64,000 nucleotides of DNA from positions 4,074,050 to 4,138,049 of the forward strand of contig JAJEKV010000030.1 of assembly GCA_021234155.1 (NCBI GenBank), in the 5' to 3' direction. The position numbers and the translations under genes were made by a program. Each line of letters opens with the position of its first letter. The stretch's first letter is position 1. This document shows positions 35,070 through 46,895 of this stretch, one piece after another. Origin of the DNA: Isoetes taiwanensis. Lineage: Eukaryota; Streptophyta; Lycopodiopsida; Isoetales; Isoetaceae. The notes under the pieces were generated by a model. That model was not told where the DNA came from, searched no databases, and saw only the letters and a program-made list of their open reading frames with translations.

Positions 35070-36389
35070 TAAGCATTAGAGTTCTCGTCGAAGTTCTCGT
35101 CTAGAAGCTAAAAAGCTTTAAAACTAAGCTATGGCCATATTTTTTATCATTTTACAGAAGATCTTATGGGTGCAAAATGGGTACTGGATAGCATAAATCA
35201 CCATCCGAACGTCGTTTACAAGTGCTTAAACTAGGCATGTTGATCTCTATTGAATTCAAACTTATATCATGCTGGCAGTCGTATGGAAGAGCTATGCAAT
35301 GTTCAAGTTGTGAGTACATGCATTTTTATAAGCTGCAATAAAAGAATTTCTCATTTCATGGTTTAGTTTTATGCTTCACATGTAAGGTTTTGAATCTACT
35401 ATTGCTAAGCGATAGAATTCGAACCTAACAGTTCTATGCTTTGTTCGTTTTGACTCACTACTGTATAATATGCAGTCTAGGCCGACTATATAAAAAAGGA
35501 TATGATTGGACTGATGGTTTACAAGGTATTGTATTGCAGCATTCATAGTTTAAGCTTTCATAAATTATACTGGATGGAACCTAACTATTTGTGTCTTTAA
35601 GGCAAATGGTGCAGATTACAAAGAGAGTTCATGAAGGCCATTATGCAAATTTATATTTATCTAAGGTTATGCTATTCCACAATGATAATTTGCATCTTTC
35701 TATTCAGGCATTGATTATTAATTCGTGTGGCGGACCACTGGTGAACATTAATTCGTGTGGCTGGAGAACCGTTGATGCAGAAAATAAAAGATCCAATGGA
35801 CAGGAGTTTTTTTGGCTGGCGTGGCACGACATGTGGCATAGCTAGGAATGCAGGACGGGGGGTGTTAGGCAACCTTGCTAAAAAATCCGGCAAAAAAAAA
35901 TCCAAAAATAAATATTTCAGGCAAGAAAAAATCCAAAAAAACTATTTGGAACCGGAAAAAAGGTTCTGGAAGCTCTTAGATTGTTTGAGCGGGCTAATTT
36001 GGACATTGGGAAAATAAACAGGCCGATGAAGGTGTAATTGGACATGGGGAAAATAAACAGGTCGATGAAGGTGTGATTGTGAGAATCAAAGACAGAATTT
36101 GCAGATCAATCCTTGACAGATGGCTCTTGGAGATGAGAAAAGCAAAGGATTGAGGGCCAAAAGCAATTAATTGAGCATAACGGCCAAAAAAACTCCGGTG
36201 ATGAGGCAAAAAATCTCAGGTCCGGTGATGGGCAAAAAATCTCAGGTGAAGCTGAGGAATCCCAGTACGTTTTTCTCAAATTATTTCTTCTATAACATTT
36301 GTGCAAGCAGACGTCTCTAGTTTCAGATTCCTCGTGCAGAGGCTTACAGGCAGATCATCTTCTTCAAATAAGAATAGAATTAACAAAAG
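35070..36389. other. Intergenic, nothing recognised
   Basis: AT-rich; one local duplication (ATTAATTCGTGTGGC twice near 35720-35765) and a repeated GGACATGGGGAAAATAAACAGG near 36000-36060. No supported coding frame. Confidence 0.35.
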
Positions 36390-36394
36390 GAGGG
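36390..36394. repeat. Target site duplication GAGGG (left)
   Basis: Directly abuts the left LTR and is matched exactly at 46891-46895. Confidence 0.85.
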
Positions 36395-38105
36395 TGTGAC
36401 GTTCCACATATTTATACGCCTTTTTAAGTATAAATACGTGACACGTCACTATGAATAATTAATGGCACATTAATTATTCATAAGCTAAGGTTAGCTATGT
36501 TAATAATTAAATTATAAAGGTGGAAACCTAACCTTAAACCCTAATTCGAATTTAGGGCTTAATCTAATATTAAAAGGGCCTAAATTACCAAATTAGTTAA
36601 TATTAGCCAACCCAGAGCTGCCACCTGGCCCAAATCGATTGGGCAAGGGAGAGTTACTAACTTGGGACCCAAATTGGGGTTTTGCACCCCCATTTGCCCC
36701 AATTCGAATTAGGAGCAAGTGGAGATGGAGGAGGAGGAGCAAGAGCCGTGCACCCTTCAAAGAAATCGACCAAGAGGAGCCGAAGCGCCACCTTTGAGGA
36801 GCCTGGCCTGCCAAGCCGTGGCGCCACCTTTGCCAAGCACGCACTGTGTAGTGAAGCCTGAGCACCAAATCCAAGGAAGATGGAAGCACCAAATGACAAC
36901 GGGTCCAAGCAGAACTCGTGTGGGTGGCTAGTATAGCTTGGGAATTCTAGGGTAGCGCCCTGTTGGGCACTTTGTAGTGTGTATTTCTTCTTTCTCTCTG
37001 TGTTTTACTTGTAGGAACTAACCCTTGATTGCAAAGGTGAGTTCTCTTTATTTCGATTCTGGTCTTGCTCTTAAAGGATGGATTGATAGTTCTTTGCATA
37101 GTATTACTCTTGAAATGGGGAATTACGGGGTAGAGACCTCCGAGCCCATGTATTGTAGTATGCTCCTAGATAGAGCCCGTATTATCCCATTAGTTGCGGC
37201 ACGTGCACAAGAGCCCAGGGTCATAGATGCTATGGTGCCGCTTAGCACCAAACAAGGAACACAGTGGTGAAGTGGAGGTGGGGTCTTGCACCTAACATAA
37301 AAGGCTCACGGGACTCCTATAGCGAGCTAGACCGATAGCCGGTCCAATGAGGGGCGGGTATGGGTCCGACACTCCCCAGGTGGGAAGGTGTGACCCGTGC
37401 ATGGGGCACCTTGCACTTTGAGTAGATTTAGGGTGAGTAAGTCTGCACGGATGCGGGGGTCGCCTGATGCGGCACGTATTCTCTAGCTTCGCCCATGGAG
37501 CCACTTTGGATTCTGGAAGGGGACTTCCACGACCGCCTCATCGGACCAGGGGGGCTTCATGAACCCCGGAGTAGGCTCGCCAGGTGATGCCTCGAGCCCG
37601 CTGCCTCCAGGAAGGCTATAGCGACGCCCATAGCGTGAATTGACCCATCCGCAAAGTGTGCCGTGAGGGGCGGATGGAGTGGACAACCCTAGCCAATGTT
37701 CTATGCCGCCCAACGCCATGTCAAGATTCTGCGTCGCTGATCTCTTTGAGGCCTAGCCGTCGGTCGATCCTCACCGAGTCCGAAGGGGTAGAACCATGGG
37801 TTTGGGGTGTTTTCTTAGGTTTAGATGCATATTCTTTGCCTTTGGTATTTGATGGATATGCCACCCTTCGTGGTGGTTATTTATATGTGATTTATGCCGG
37901 TGCTAACCCTTGTATTCACGCTTCCGCGGCGTAGGAGCCCCATTGAAGGCGGGGCGAATGACCCTTTCAGTGTCCTTCTTTGGGCATCGTATTATAGATG
38001 GCCCCGAATAGACGGGAGGGTTCCCGCTCATGGCGAAGTTGGTCGCCATGGGAGGAAAGTCCCATATGTATATCCCCGAGGGTCGATATGTTGAGGGAGT
38101 CGCCA
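36395..38105 (+). repeat. 5' LTR (1.71 kb)
   Basis: Starts TGTGACGTTCCACATA and ends near CGCCA. It is matched along its whole length by 45177-46890. Apparent reading frames inside (for example near 37480-38140) are not genes. Differences from the other copy are mostly short indels at G/C-rich sites. Confidence 0.9.
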
Positions 38106-38108
38106 AAG

Positions 38109-38120
38109 TGGTATCGAGCC
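38109..38120 (+). other. Primer-binding site (initiator Met-tRNA type)
   Basis: TGGTATCGAGCC differs by the loss of one base from TGGTATCAGAGCC, the sequence complementary to the 3' end of plant initiator Met-tRNA. It is located three bases inside the 5' LTR. Confidence 0.75.
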
Positions 38121-38282
38121 ATGATTTTGGTGGACGGATCATAGCACCGCCATGTCAAACTCGTTAGATCGTTAGCTAGTGAGTGAGGATTTTGGAGTAG
38201 TATGAGATTTGGGTGGTGTAGTAGATGTCGCCATGATTGACTTAATTTGGTTTAAGTGGGATTAAGAGGAGTGTACCCGGTA

Positions 38283-38481
38283 CAAACCCTAACCCTAAGT
38301 GGCGAGGGGGGTACGAGGGTGTTCTTATGGCAGTGGCGATTGCATATCGAGGTGGGGGGTGCCCGCCACCCTAATTTAAATAAAAAAAAAAAAAAAAACC
38401 CTAACCCTAAGTGGGGCGGGCAGGGGGTACCCGGACGCCCCGGCGTCAGAAAGCAACGCCGAGGTAGGGGGTGCCCGCCAC

Positions 38482-38520
<39 letters not shown>
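38283..38520 (+). repeat. Tandem pair of ACCCTAACCCTAA-headed, poly(A)-tailed units
   Basis: Two units of about 110-120 bp each begin AACCCTAACCCTAAGTGG, end GGGGGTGCCCGCCACC, and carry an A-tract (16 and about 36 A). The head is two copies of a CCCTAA hexamer and the tail looks like a retroposed poly(A), so they may be SINE-like insertions or slippage copies. Confidence 0.6.
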
Positions 38521-38521
<1 letters not shown>

Positions 38522-38529
38522 CTTTCCCC

Positions 38530-38625
38530 CATTTCGAACCCGTGACCTCCCACTTATAACCCAACAGTCTCTCCATTTTGCCAACTCTATTGATGTAGTA
38601 TGTATATGTTCTATCCCTTTGTTAT
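38530..38625 (-). mobile_element. SINE head 1 (tRNA-like)
   Basis: On the minus strand GTTGGCAAAATGGAGAG (A-box-like) is followed about 30 bp later by GGTTCGAAATGGGG (B-box-like). The poly(A) tract at 38485-38519 is poly(T) in this sense and lies at its 3' side. Confidence 0.45.
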
Positions 38626-38674
38626 ACACATCTAATAATCTGTTTTTGCCTAGTTAAACATCCTTTTTAGCAAA

Positions 38675-38745
38675 GGTACATTCGGGATTGAACCCCCGAA
38701 GCTTCGCGCACCCAAGCCAACACCTTTACCAATGAGCCAACTTTT
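38675..38745 (-). mobile_element. SINE head 2 (tRNA-like)
   Basis: On the minus strand GTTGGCTCATTGGTAAAGG then GGTTCAATCCC, the A- and B-box spacing of a tRNA-derived promoter. The intervening GCGCGAAGCTTCG is a small hairpin. Confidence 0.5.
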
Positions 38746-38834
38746 TTTTTTTATGTGATGTTTATGTTTTATAAACTTTCTTATACATATCTAATGTTTT
38801 ATTTCTAGACCACAACTCTTTTTAAAAAGAAAGG

Positions 38835-38920
38835 GGCATATTGTGGGATTGAACCCTTGACCTCCTATTAACCAAGTCAGCCCCTTTACCAATGGGCTAA
38901 GTTCCTCTATCAAGGAATAT
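38835..38920 (-). mobile_element. SINE head 3 (tRNA-like)
   Basis: On the minus strand TTAGCCCATTGGTAAAGGGG then GGTTCAATCCCACAAT. It is similar to head 2 but not identical, so it is an independent or old copy. The body beyond the head is not clear. Confidence 0.5.
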
Positions 38921-38929
38921 AATAGTCTC

Positions 38930-41625
38930 ATTTTATTTATAGTGGCTCTGTTTTCTATTTAAATTAAAAGATCGCCTTCCATAGATCCACGTTGTGGGGG
39001 CAACAACTCCACCGGAGCAAGTTTTTTCGGGCCATAGTCACGGAGCAAGCTCTCTTGCCATAGCCGCCAGAGTAAGGGGCCTTGCCATAGCCATCGAGTC
39101 GACCTCTCTCTGCCAGTAGTCGACGGATAACATTAACCATATATAAAGCTAGTACCCCCTAGGAATAGACCACCAAATGAAACGACGTAATCTAGCAAGT
39201 CCGCCAACTTGTTATGATAACATCAAATCACTTGGTGGGACTAATTCGAAATTTAATTAACAATGACAAAGGCAACTCTCTAGAATAGCAAGCATGTGTT
39301 ATATCCCTGATATTACGTAGCAGCGATATAATAATGTCCGATTATGGCGTTCCTCATCCTATATATTTTTCCTTTGGTAGATGCCTTGATAACACAATTT
39401 CTTCTGCCTTGCCATGATTCAATCCATACTACATTCATATGCTTTCTATTAGACCTTATTCGATGTTATACAAGTAATGTTTTTAAACATAATTCTAATT
39501 AACGTTGCCTCTCTCTCTAGTGTCTAAACCTTGACTCGCCTCGGTTCCCGGAGAAAGGATCTCTTTGTCGTCCAACCGACTAGGGACCGCCATGCGGCAC
39601 CCTCTAGACCATCGGTTTGGATTCCTTTGATCCTACCACCCTTCAATATTCCTTCTCATTGGTCTTGTTCCTTTCATGGACCACTTCCCTAGATCATGAC
39701 ACATCCTCTCAGAATAACGTAATGAGTTTGTGTTGGGTACAAACCTTGGTATCATTTTGTACCAAACTTCACCGCCTATATGGCTATGAGTAGTTATTCT
39801 GCACTACACTGTCAAATTGACAGATAGTCTACCCTCTTTTTGGACTTGTTCTCCCGTACATTCCAATGGCCTCCAACCATTGTTGACTAATCACCCCCTT
39901 CTATGCTATCTAGATCGCGTTGGGCCGAAGTCTTTCCAACTATTATTTTAGTGCCTAAACGTCATTAAGTTCCGAAAATGAACTTACATATTCCAATGGA
40001 TTACGCCAAGATCCAAGGGGACCGTACCACCCAAAGACCTTTCACGATATGCCTCCCTGTCCGTAGGTCTTGTGTTCAAGTCTTCGAGGGGTCCGGTCAT
40101 ATGTCCTCATGGACGATGCCAATATGGCATGACGTACAAATGCGGTCTACCTATCTATCTATTTATTAAAATGTCCGGTGAATTCAATTCACCATGTTGT
40201 CCTAGGGACATGCAAGTCTTCCTCCTTGAGCCATACACCAAATCTTTAAAAGTTTTTTCAGCTCTTGCTGCCTTTCAAGCCGCAGGTATACCTTTGCATG
40301 TTAGCAAAGACTACCCTTCATGTTAGGAAATAACCTTCCTATCCAGATTGCTAAATATCATTCATAAGGATCCTTTTCCTTCTCTTCTTCAATATGTTTT
40401 CTACGTCTATGATCGATTTTCAGTATTCCCATCCTTACGCCTGCCACAGCGTATACATCTCACCCTTTGGCCTTTGGCTGTGACCTTTATTCAAGAGAGT
40501 CACCAACCCATTTACTCCTTTACGTATTCATTAATCGCCTTGTGGCTTTTGAGCGCTATTATATGTTCCATATATTGTTGACCCACCTATCATTGGGGTT
40601 ATGAGTTAACATTGTCGTACATCCCGGAAATGTTAATTATTACATTTTCTCGTCATGATGCTATCACATTGTTGTAGCATTCCCAATGACTTGGCATACT
40701 CGTTCAAGCCATAGTCATGGCCTAAGAGCGGGTGAGCCTTCGTATTAATCGTAAATTACCTGGAGTCATCAAGGTGCCTGCCTAGTATTTTGTGAGCCTT
40801 TCTACAATTACCTTTGTTTGCGATAACCCGGACTTGTATCCATGTTAGGGTCCTATATATCCTAACTTACACCTCCATGTAACCCATCTTTGGTCACCTC
40901 ACCGATCCGGCTATGGATCATGTGGGAAAGCTAGTTTTAGGTGTCTATTCAAGACACATTTTAACTTTTAGCATGTAACTCCTATTTGATACCTATCCCG
41001 AATTGTACTATTGTACTATTCAACCCCTCATCTTGAGCTTCATTCTATTGGCCGTTGACATTTATTTCACCGCCAACTACGACATCCTACCTTAACCCTT
41101 CATCGGTAACTTTGGGATACACTCGTCTTTCTCTCCTTGTGTGTCGCCACTTAGATTACCTCTCCAAAGATGTTTATCGTATGTGTACATGCTATGTACA
41201 TAACAAACATATATCCTCATCCCACAATGCTAGAGCTCTGCTCTAACTTAGTGAAATGTAACCTTTGTGGTTCTTATGAGGTGGTCGTACCACCTACTTC
41301 CCAAATGGTAGGGGGGCCAACTCACATGTGCGAGCCGATAGAAGCAACACGTGACCTGCCCATGTATAGAGGGTTGCCGATGGCCCGAATTTTCCGATTT
41401 TATCTTATCTACATCTGTTACCTTTTTGTTACGGTGATGTTTGATATCGGACTTCGGTCCTTAAACCTTCTTATGATAAGTATATCAAATGCACCTTGGT
41501 GCTTAAACTCTTCCATGTTTTAAGCTTTCATGCTATTACCTTTGGAAATAAGGAATTACCTTCCTTTTTATGTATACTTTCTTCTATTGCAGTTTTGATT
41601 AACCGTCATTTGTTTGATTAACCCC
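38930..41625 (+). other. Interior of LTR element, first part, non-coding
   Basis: No frame exceeds about 120 codons and none matches a retroelement protein. Phrases resembling degraded coding text exist (for example near 41170-41520), but stops occur in all frames. Confidence 0.45.
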
Positions 41626-41629
41626 AATG

Positions 41630-41740
41630 CCGAGGGACAAAGATTATTTCTAAGAGGGGGAGAATGTGACATTCCACGTATTTATATGGTATACGTATAA
41701 ATAAGCTGACACGTCACCCAATAAAGGTACGCCACCATGG
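41630..41740 (+). repeat. Second polypurine tract and diverged LTR start
   Basis: AAGAGGGGGAGAA at 41654 is followed by TGTGACATTCCACGTATTTA, TATACGTATAAATA and GACACGTCAC. This matches the start of the element's own LTRs (TGTGACGTTCCACATATTTA, AAGTATAAATACGTGACACGTCAC). The purine run plus LTR start is the signature of the 3' end of a related retroelement. Confidence 0.55.
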
Positions 41741-41744
41741 AGTA

Positions 41745-44700
41745 TCTTAACCTAAGGGGTTGACCTAAAAGGGATGAATTTAAACTTATGGTACTTTAAC
41801 CCCGTACATAAACTATAATTTTCCCATGGGATTATGCCATAGTTCCAAAGGTTTCTACCATAGTCCAAGGCCTTTTCTAAAGGTTCGTTCAGTTAATTTG
41901 CGTTTCGCCATGTTTTGTCACACCTAACCTATTTTTCTGAAGTTAGCATGTCAACCTCAACTTTTGATCCCTTTGAATGTTGTCGTCTTTGGCTCCCTCA
42001 TAATGAAGCGGAGGCACTAAAACCTCCTGGTCTTCTAATAGGAAAACCCAATGTTTCCATTTTCGTTAGTAACTGCCATATGATTGTCCAATTCCTTACC
42101 CTCTTAAGGGTTTCAAAGTCATAATCTCTAACGGGTCTATGCCGCAAGGCAACGGATCCTCCAGCCTCTACTTCCGTACCTACAATTGTTTCCCCGGTAG
42201 GGTAACTCTTAGGATATATGGACTTTTGGTCTATATAATCTCACCCCTTCCGAAGCTATACCTCTCTCGTCTTGATTTTTTATCGGGACATGGAATTTCT
42301 ATCGATTGCCCTCTTCACCGGTTATCCCTAAAGATGTAATCACCAAAGTCGCTTCGGACTCCTTCTTCTCTTCTATCAAGGGGACACGATTTGATACATC
42401 TTTTTATTCCCAAAACCAAATAAATGCTCCCGACTTATAACGTTGAAGTAATTCATTCATATGGAACCTTTGAGTAGTTAACCTCTCATTATCGGGTTAT
42501 TCCAATACCGTTCCAACCATCCTCGGGATGTTCTTCAATGTGACGCCACCAGTATATGCTAGACTTACTCTAGCTATTCTCATTGATTTAAACTCTCTTC
42601 ATCTCCCTTAGTAATAGCTTGAGTACATATCTCTGGTGGACCATACCTTAACCCAATATCTTCGTATATAAGCATATCATTATGCTTCTTCTGTAAACAT
42701 TGTCACGTAACATGCCACCAAAATTTTGTAATGCAGTATTCTACCATCTTCCAATATGACATACATCCGGATGTCACAATCGACATCCTTGATATCCCGT
42801 GAGTGTAGTATTTGATACTACCAAGTCCTTCCAACATCCAAGACCGCTACGTTGTTATTATATGATATAGTAACATGTGTGCACCAACCCCAAGTCTACA
42901 CTCATATGTAACTCGTTGACATAGGCATCTAGTTATATTCCTACTTGCGGCCAACTTATTTCCTCAACTTGGTTATCTGGTACCCTAGACATGTCTCTAG
43001 TCTTAGTTTGCCTTGGTCCTCAACCTCTAGTCATAACTTCCACACGGGCAAATGCCATCTTAAGTTCCTTGTGGACATGTTTGATCTCTAGTATAAGAAC
43101 TCTTATCTTCATTACTCCCCGTATTCATATGGAATGTGAACTAAAAGTTCTAGTATATATCCTATCTTCTTTTAGTTATGTTTTCTATTAAATGGTCCTA
43201 GTACACATATACCAACGCTGGAGTTACTCCTTGGAATATACACACACCATACCAAGTCCGGACCACATCCTCCTTGGTGAGATGTTCATTGGGGAGCCTA
43301 CCTTGTTCATACTCTAGACTTAGGTATATTCAACGTTCTATATTCGAAACGTTGTTTACAACAACTTTCAAGCACCTCTTGTCTCCCACTTGTCGTGTGG
43401 GTACATTACTTGCCTTCCTAATGTATCATTAGTTGAAGGTCAACTTTCCTTCATAGTCTGGCTTCACCAAAGATCCAACATACCCTGCAGTTTTTTTAGA
43501 TGCTTGTGCCTATTCCTCCCAATTGTCCTCTTCTCTTGACCTTATGTGCAAACTACGTTCCACATTATTGTCCAGTCTCTTATTCGGCATCTCCATGTTC
43601 CCAGCAGACATCAGATGTGTCCATTTCCTTAATGTATAACCTTCGTAATGGTCATGCATTTGACCAACGTCATTGAGCGTATCCAACTGACTATGTCGTC
43701 ATTTTATTCATGCACCCGCTTGCATTGTTATTGCACACCTCAGGAACACCAATCTTCTTACGAAACGTAACGTATGCGTAATTTTATAATCCGTAGTTTA
43801 TGGATCCACATCCTCATACAACATTATTCTCGACCTTTCTGCGAGTCATACCTCCATTCAAGTGGCAATAGCTATAAAATGTCGAAACCTACACTTCAAG
43901 TGGTCTTCCTTCAGTTTGGGTACTTATAATTGAGATCCACCTTAGCCTAGTACCTCTCTAACGTGGTCGATGGTAGATAATCATAAACCACTTCTCCATC
44001 GGATATATGGTGCTATATCGGTCTCCTTCACGTGGAATGGCAATATCCATCATTATATAATAGCCTCAAAGCGGGACCAGGCATGTCTTCCTACGTGGAC
44101 ACCATAGTCACAACCTGTCCTTACGCGGATACGAGGAGGATTGCATGGCCATAGCACCGCCAGGATAGCGACCAGGCGGTACCGATTCGTCGAATGTATC
44201 CGTGAGATGTACCTATAAATATAAGAGTGTCTCGTATGTGTGACAAATTTATGAAAATAATAATAATATGAATAAGTAATTCAAAGGCGCACCGACGGAA
44301 TATAACCTATGGTTAAGATAGACTAGAATAGAGTGAGCGTGCATGGAAACATTAAAGATAATTAAAAGGAACTATTTAAACACATAATCAAACATAACAA
44401 AAGGAGATAATTATGTATGTCTTACACAAGCTCGAGAGAATAACGAGACTTAGATTATCTTAGAAGGTTAGGACTAGTAATGGATGAAGAACGTGTGCAC
44501 GTAGTTCATATTAGAGTATAGGGTAAAAATGTCACTGCAAAGACGATAAAATTGTATTAAAGGGTAAGTCTAAATGTGAGGGGGCATGTCAAAATCGAGG
44601 ATAGGACCTTATAAGTTGTCAAAACTATAATAACATAGGAAAACAAAAGTCCGACACAAAAATTAAATTAGCACAGTCGTAATTAAATGGATTGCAAAAG

Positions 44701-45160
44701 CGGCGGAGAATATAATACATATACCACGGGGTTAATATCATTAGAATCACTTTCTACTAAACAAGGTCGAGAGCTTAATAACTCCGTATCATAATATAAG
44801 AACAAATAGAAGTTGCTTGTGTAATGCACTTTTGTCCATAATACATAATCAATTACACGTGTGTATAGAAACAATGAATTCAAAATTAGCCATACCGAAT
44901 AGAATACAATAGAAAACAATTGAGACTTCCACACACCTTGACCGTAATGATCGGGGTCTAATCTATACCTCTACCTTCTATATCCCAGACTTATAAATTG
45001 CACATTATAAGTCATTTCAAACTTAATCACTTTGAACGTGACAAAGTCTGTATGATCTATAATCTCACGCTATCTCTTTAAGGAGGGGAGACTTCCTCCC
45101 AATGTACGATGTATGGGCCACAAAGAAGAGTAGTCTTGATGTGAGAGGACAAAGATCACT
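41745..45160 (+). other. Interior of LTR element, second part, non-coding
   Basis: No domain-bearing frame. The first 1-2 kb may be the remainder of a diverged LTR starting at 41666. The last part leads into the polypurine tract at 45163. Confidence 0.4.
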
Positions 45161-45162
45161 TT

Positions 45163-45176
45163 TAAGGTGGGGAGAA
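45163..45176 (+). other. Polypurine tract
   Basis: TAAGGTGGGGAGAA directly precedes the 3' LTR and is the expected primer site for plus-strand DNA synthesis. Confidence 0.75.
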
Positions 45177-46890
45177 TGTGACGTTCCACATATTTATACG
45201 CCTTTTTAAGTATAAATACGTGACACGTCACTATGAATAATTAATGGCACATTAATTATTCATAAGCTAAGGTTAGCTATGTTAATAATTAAATTATAAA
45301 GGTGGAAACCTAACCTTAAACCCTAATTCGAATTTAGGGCTTAATCTAATATTAAAAGGGCCTAAATTACCAAATTAGTTAATATTAGCCAACCCAGGCT
45401 GCCACCGCCCAAATCGATTGGGCAAGGGAGAGTTACTAACTTGGGACCCAAATTGGGGTTTTGCACCCCATTTGCCCCACCAATTAGGAGCAAGTGGAGA
45501 TGGAGGAGGAGGAGACCCAGGCACCCTTCAAAGAAATCGACCAAGAGGAGCCGAGCGCCACCTTTGAGGAGTGAGCCGCCGCCAAGCCGAGCGCCACCTT
45601 TGCCAAGCAACGCACTGTGTAGTCAAGCCGAGCACCAAATCCAAGGAAGATGGAAGCACCAAATGACAACGGGTCCAAATAGAACTCGGTGGGTGGCTAG
45701 TATAGCTTGGGAATTCTAGGGTAGCGCCCTCATGGGCACTTGTAGTGTGTATTTTTTCTGTTCTCTCTCAGTGTTTTATTTGTAGGAACTAACCCTTGAT
45801 TGCAAAGGTGAGTTCTCTTTATTTCTCGATTCCGGTCTTGCTCTTAAAGGATGGATTGATAGTTCTTTGCATAGTATTACTCTTGAAATGGGGAATTACA
45901 GGGGGTAGAGACCCGAGCCCATGTATTGTAGTATGCTCCTAGATAGAGCCCTCAGATTATCCCATTAGTTGCGGCACATTGCACAAGAGCCCAGGGTCAT
46001 AGATGCTATGGTAACCGGGCTTAGCACCAAACAAGGAACACAAGATGGTGAAGTGGAGGTGGGGTCTTGCACGAACATAAAAGGCTCTGGGACTCCTATA
46101 GCGAGCTAGACCCGATAGCCGGAGTTGGCCACGGGAGGGTCTGTATGGGTCCGACACTCCCCGGGTGGGAAGGTGTGACCCGTGATGGGGCACCTTGCAC
46201 TTTGAGTAGATTTAGGTGAGTAAGTCTGCACGGATGCTGGGTCGCCGATGCGCACGTATTCTCTAGCTCGCCCATGGAGCCACTGCGGATTCTCGGGAAG
46301 GGGACGCTTCCCGACCTGCCTCATCGGACCGGGCTTCATGAACCCCGGAGTAGGCTCGTGAGGGGTGATGCCTCGAGCTGCGTCTCCTGAAGGCTATAGC
46401 GACGCCATATAGCGTGAATTGACCCATCTGCAAAGTGTGCATGGGGAGGGGCGGATGGAGTGGACAACCCTAGCCAATGTTCTATGCCGCCCAACGCCAT
46501 GTCAAGATTCGGCGTCACGATCTCTTGAGGCCTAGCCGTCACGATCCTCACCGAGTCTGAACCGGGGTAGAACCATGGGTTTGGGGTGTTTTCTTAGGTT
46601 TAGATGCATATTCTTTGCCTTTGGTATTTGGATGGATATGCCACCCTTCGTGGTGGTTATTTATATGTGATTTATGCTGTGTGCTAACCCTTGTATTCAC
46701 GCTTCCGCGACGTAGGAGCCCCATTGAAGGCGTGGGCCGAATGACCCCTTCGTGTCCTTCTTTCGGGCATCGTATTATAGATGGCCCGAAATAGACGGAG
46801 GGCCCTGCTCATGGCGAGTTGGTCGCCATGGGAGGGGAAAGTCCCCGTATGTATACGTCCGAGGGTCGTATATGTTCAGGGAGCGTCACA
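45177..46890 (+). repeat. 3' LTR (1.71 kb)
   Basis: Starts TGTGACGTTCCACATA and ends GGGAGCGTCACA, followed by the target duplication GAGGG at 46891-46895. It is a full copy of 36395-38105. Confidence 0.9.
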
Positions 46891-46895
46891 GAGGG
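46891..46895. repeat. Target site duplication GAGGG (right)
   Basis: Exact match to 36390-36394. Confidence 0.85.

Larger units (their letters stand above)
36395..46890 (+). mobile_element. LTR retrotransposon with 1.7-kb LTRs, coding-free interior
   Basis: Two direct LTRs (36395-38105 and 45177-46890), a primer-binding site TGGTATCGAGCC at 38109, a polypurine tract AAGGTGGGGAGAA before the right LTR, and identical 5-bp target duplications GAGGG show a complete insertion of about 10.5 kb on the plus strand. The 7-kb interior has no frame with RT, integrase, protease or gag similarity, so it depended on proteins from another element (LARD-like), or its genes have decayed beyond recognition. 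The interior contains SINE-like repeats near the 5' end and a second polypurine-tract/LTR-start signature at 41654, which suggests a composite or rearranged ancestor. TGTGACGTTCCAC starts the LTR; the 5-bp duplication and the polypurine tract fit Ty3/gypsy. Confidence 0.85.

Noticed and set aside
37483-38158. Several open frames in the 1.7-kb LTR
   Set aside because: The same frames are broken differently in the other LTR copy, and they lie wholly within LTR sequence.
38283-38420. CCCTAACCCTAA as telomeric sequence
   Set aside because: Only two hexamers per unit, not the plant CCCTAAA heptamer, and followed by a shared body and poly(A).
38252-38657. Frames with long poly-Lys or poly-Phe runs
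   Set aside because: They are translations of the poly(A) tracts in the LTR-element leader.
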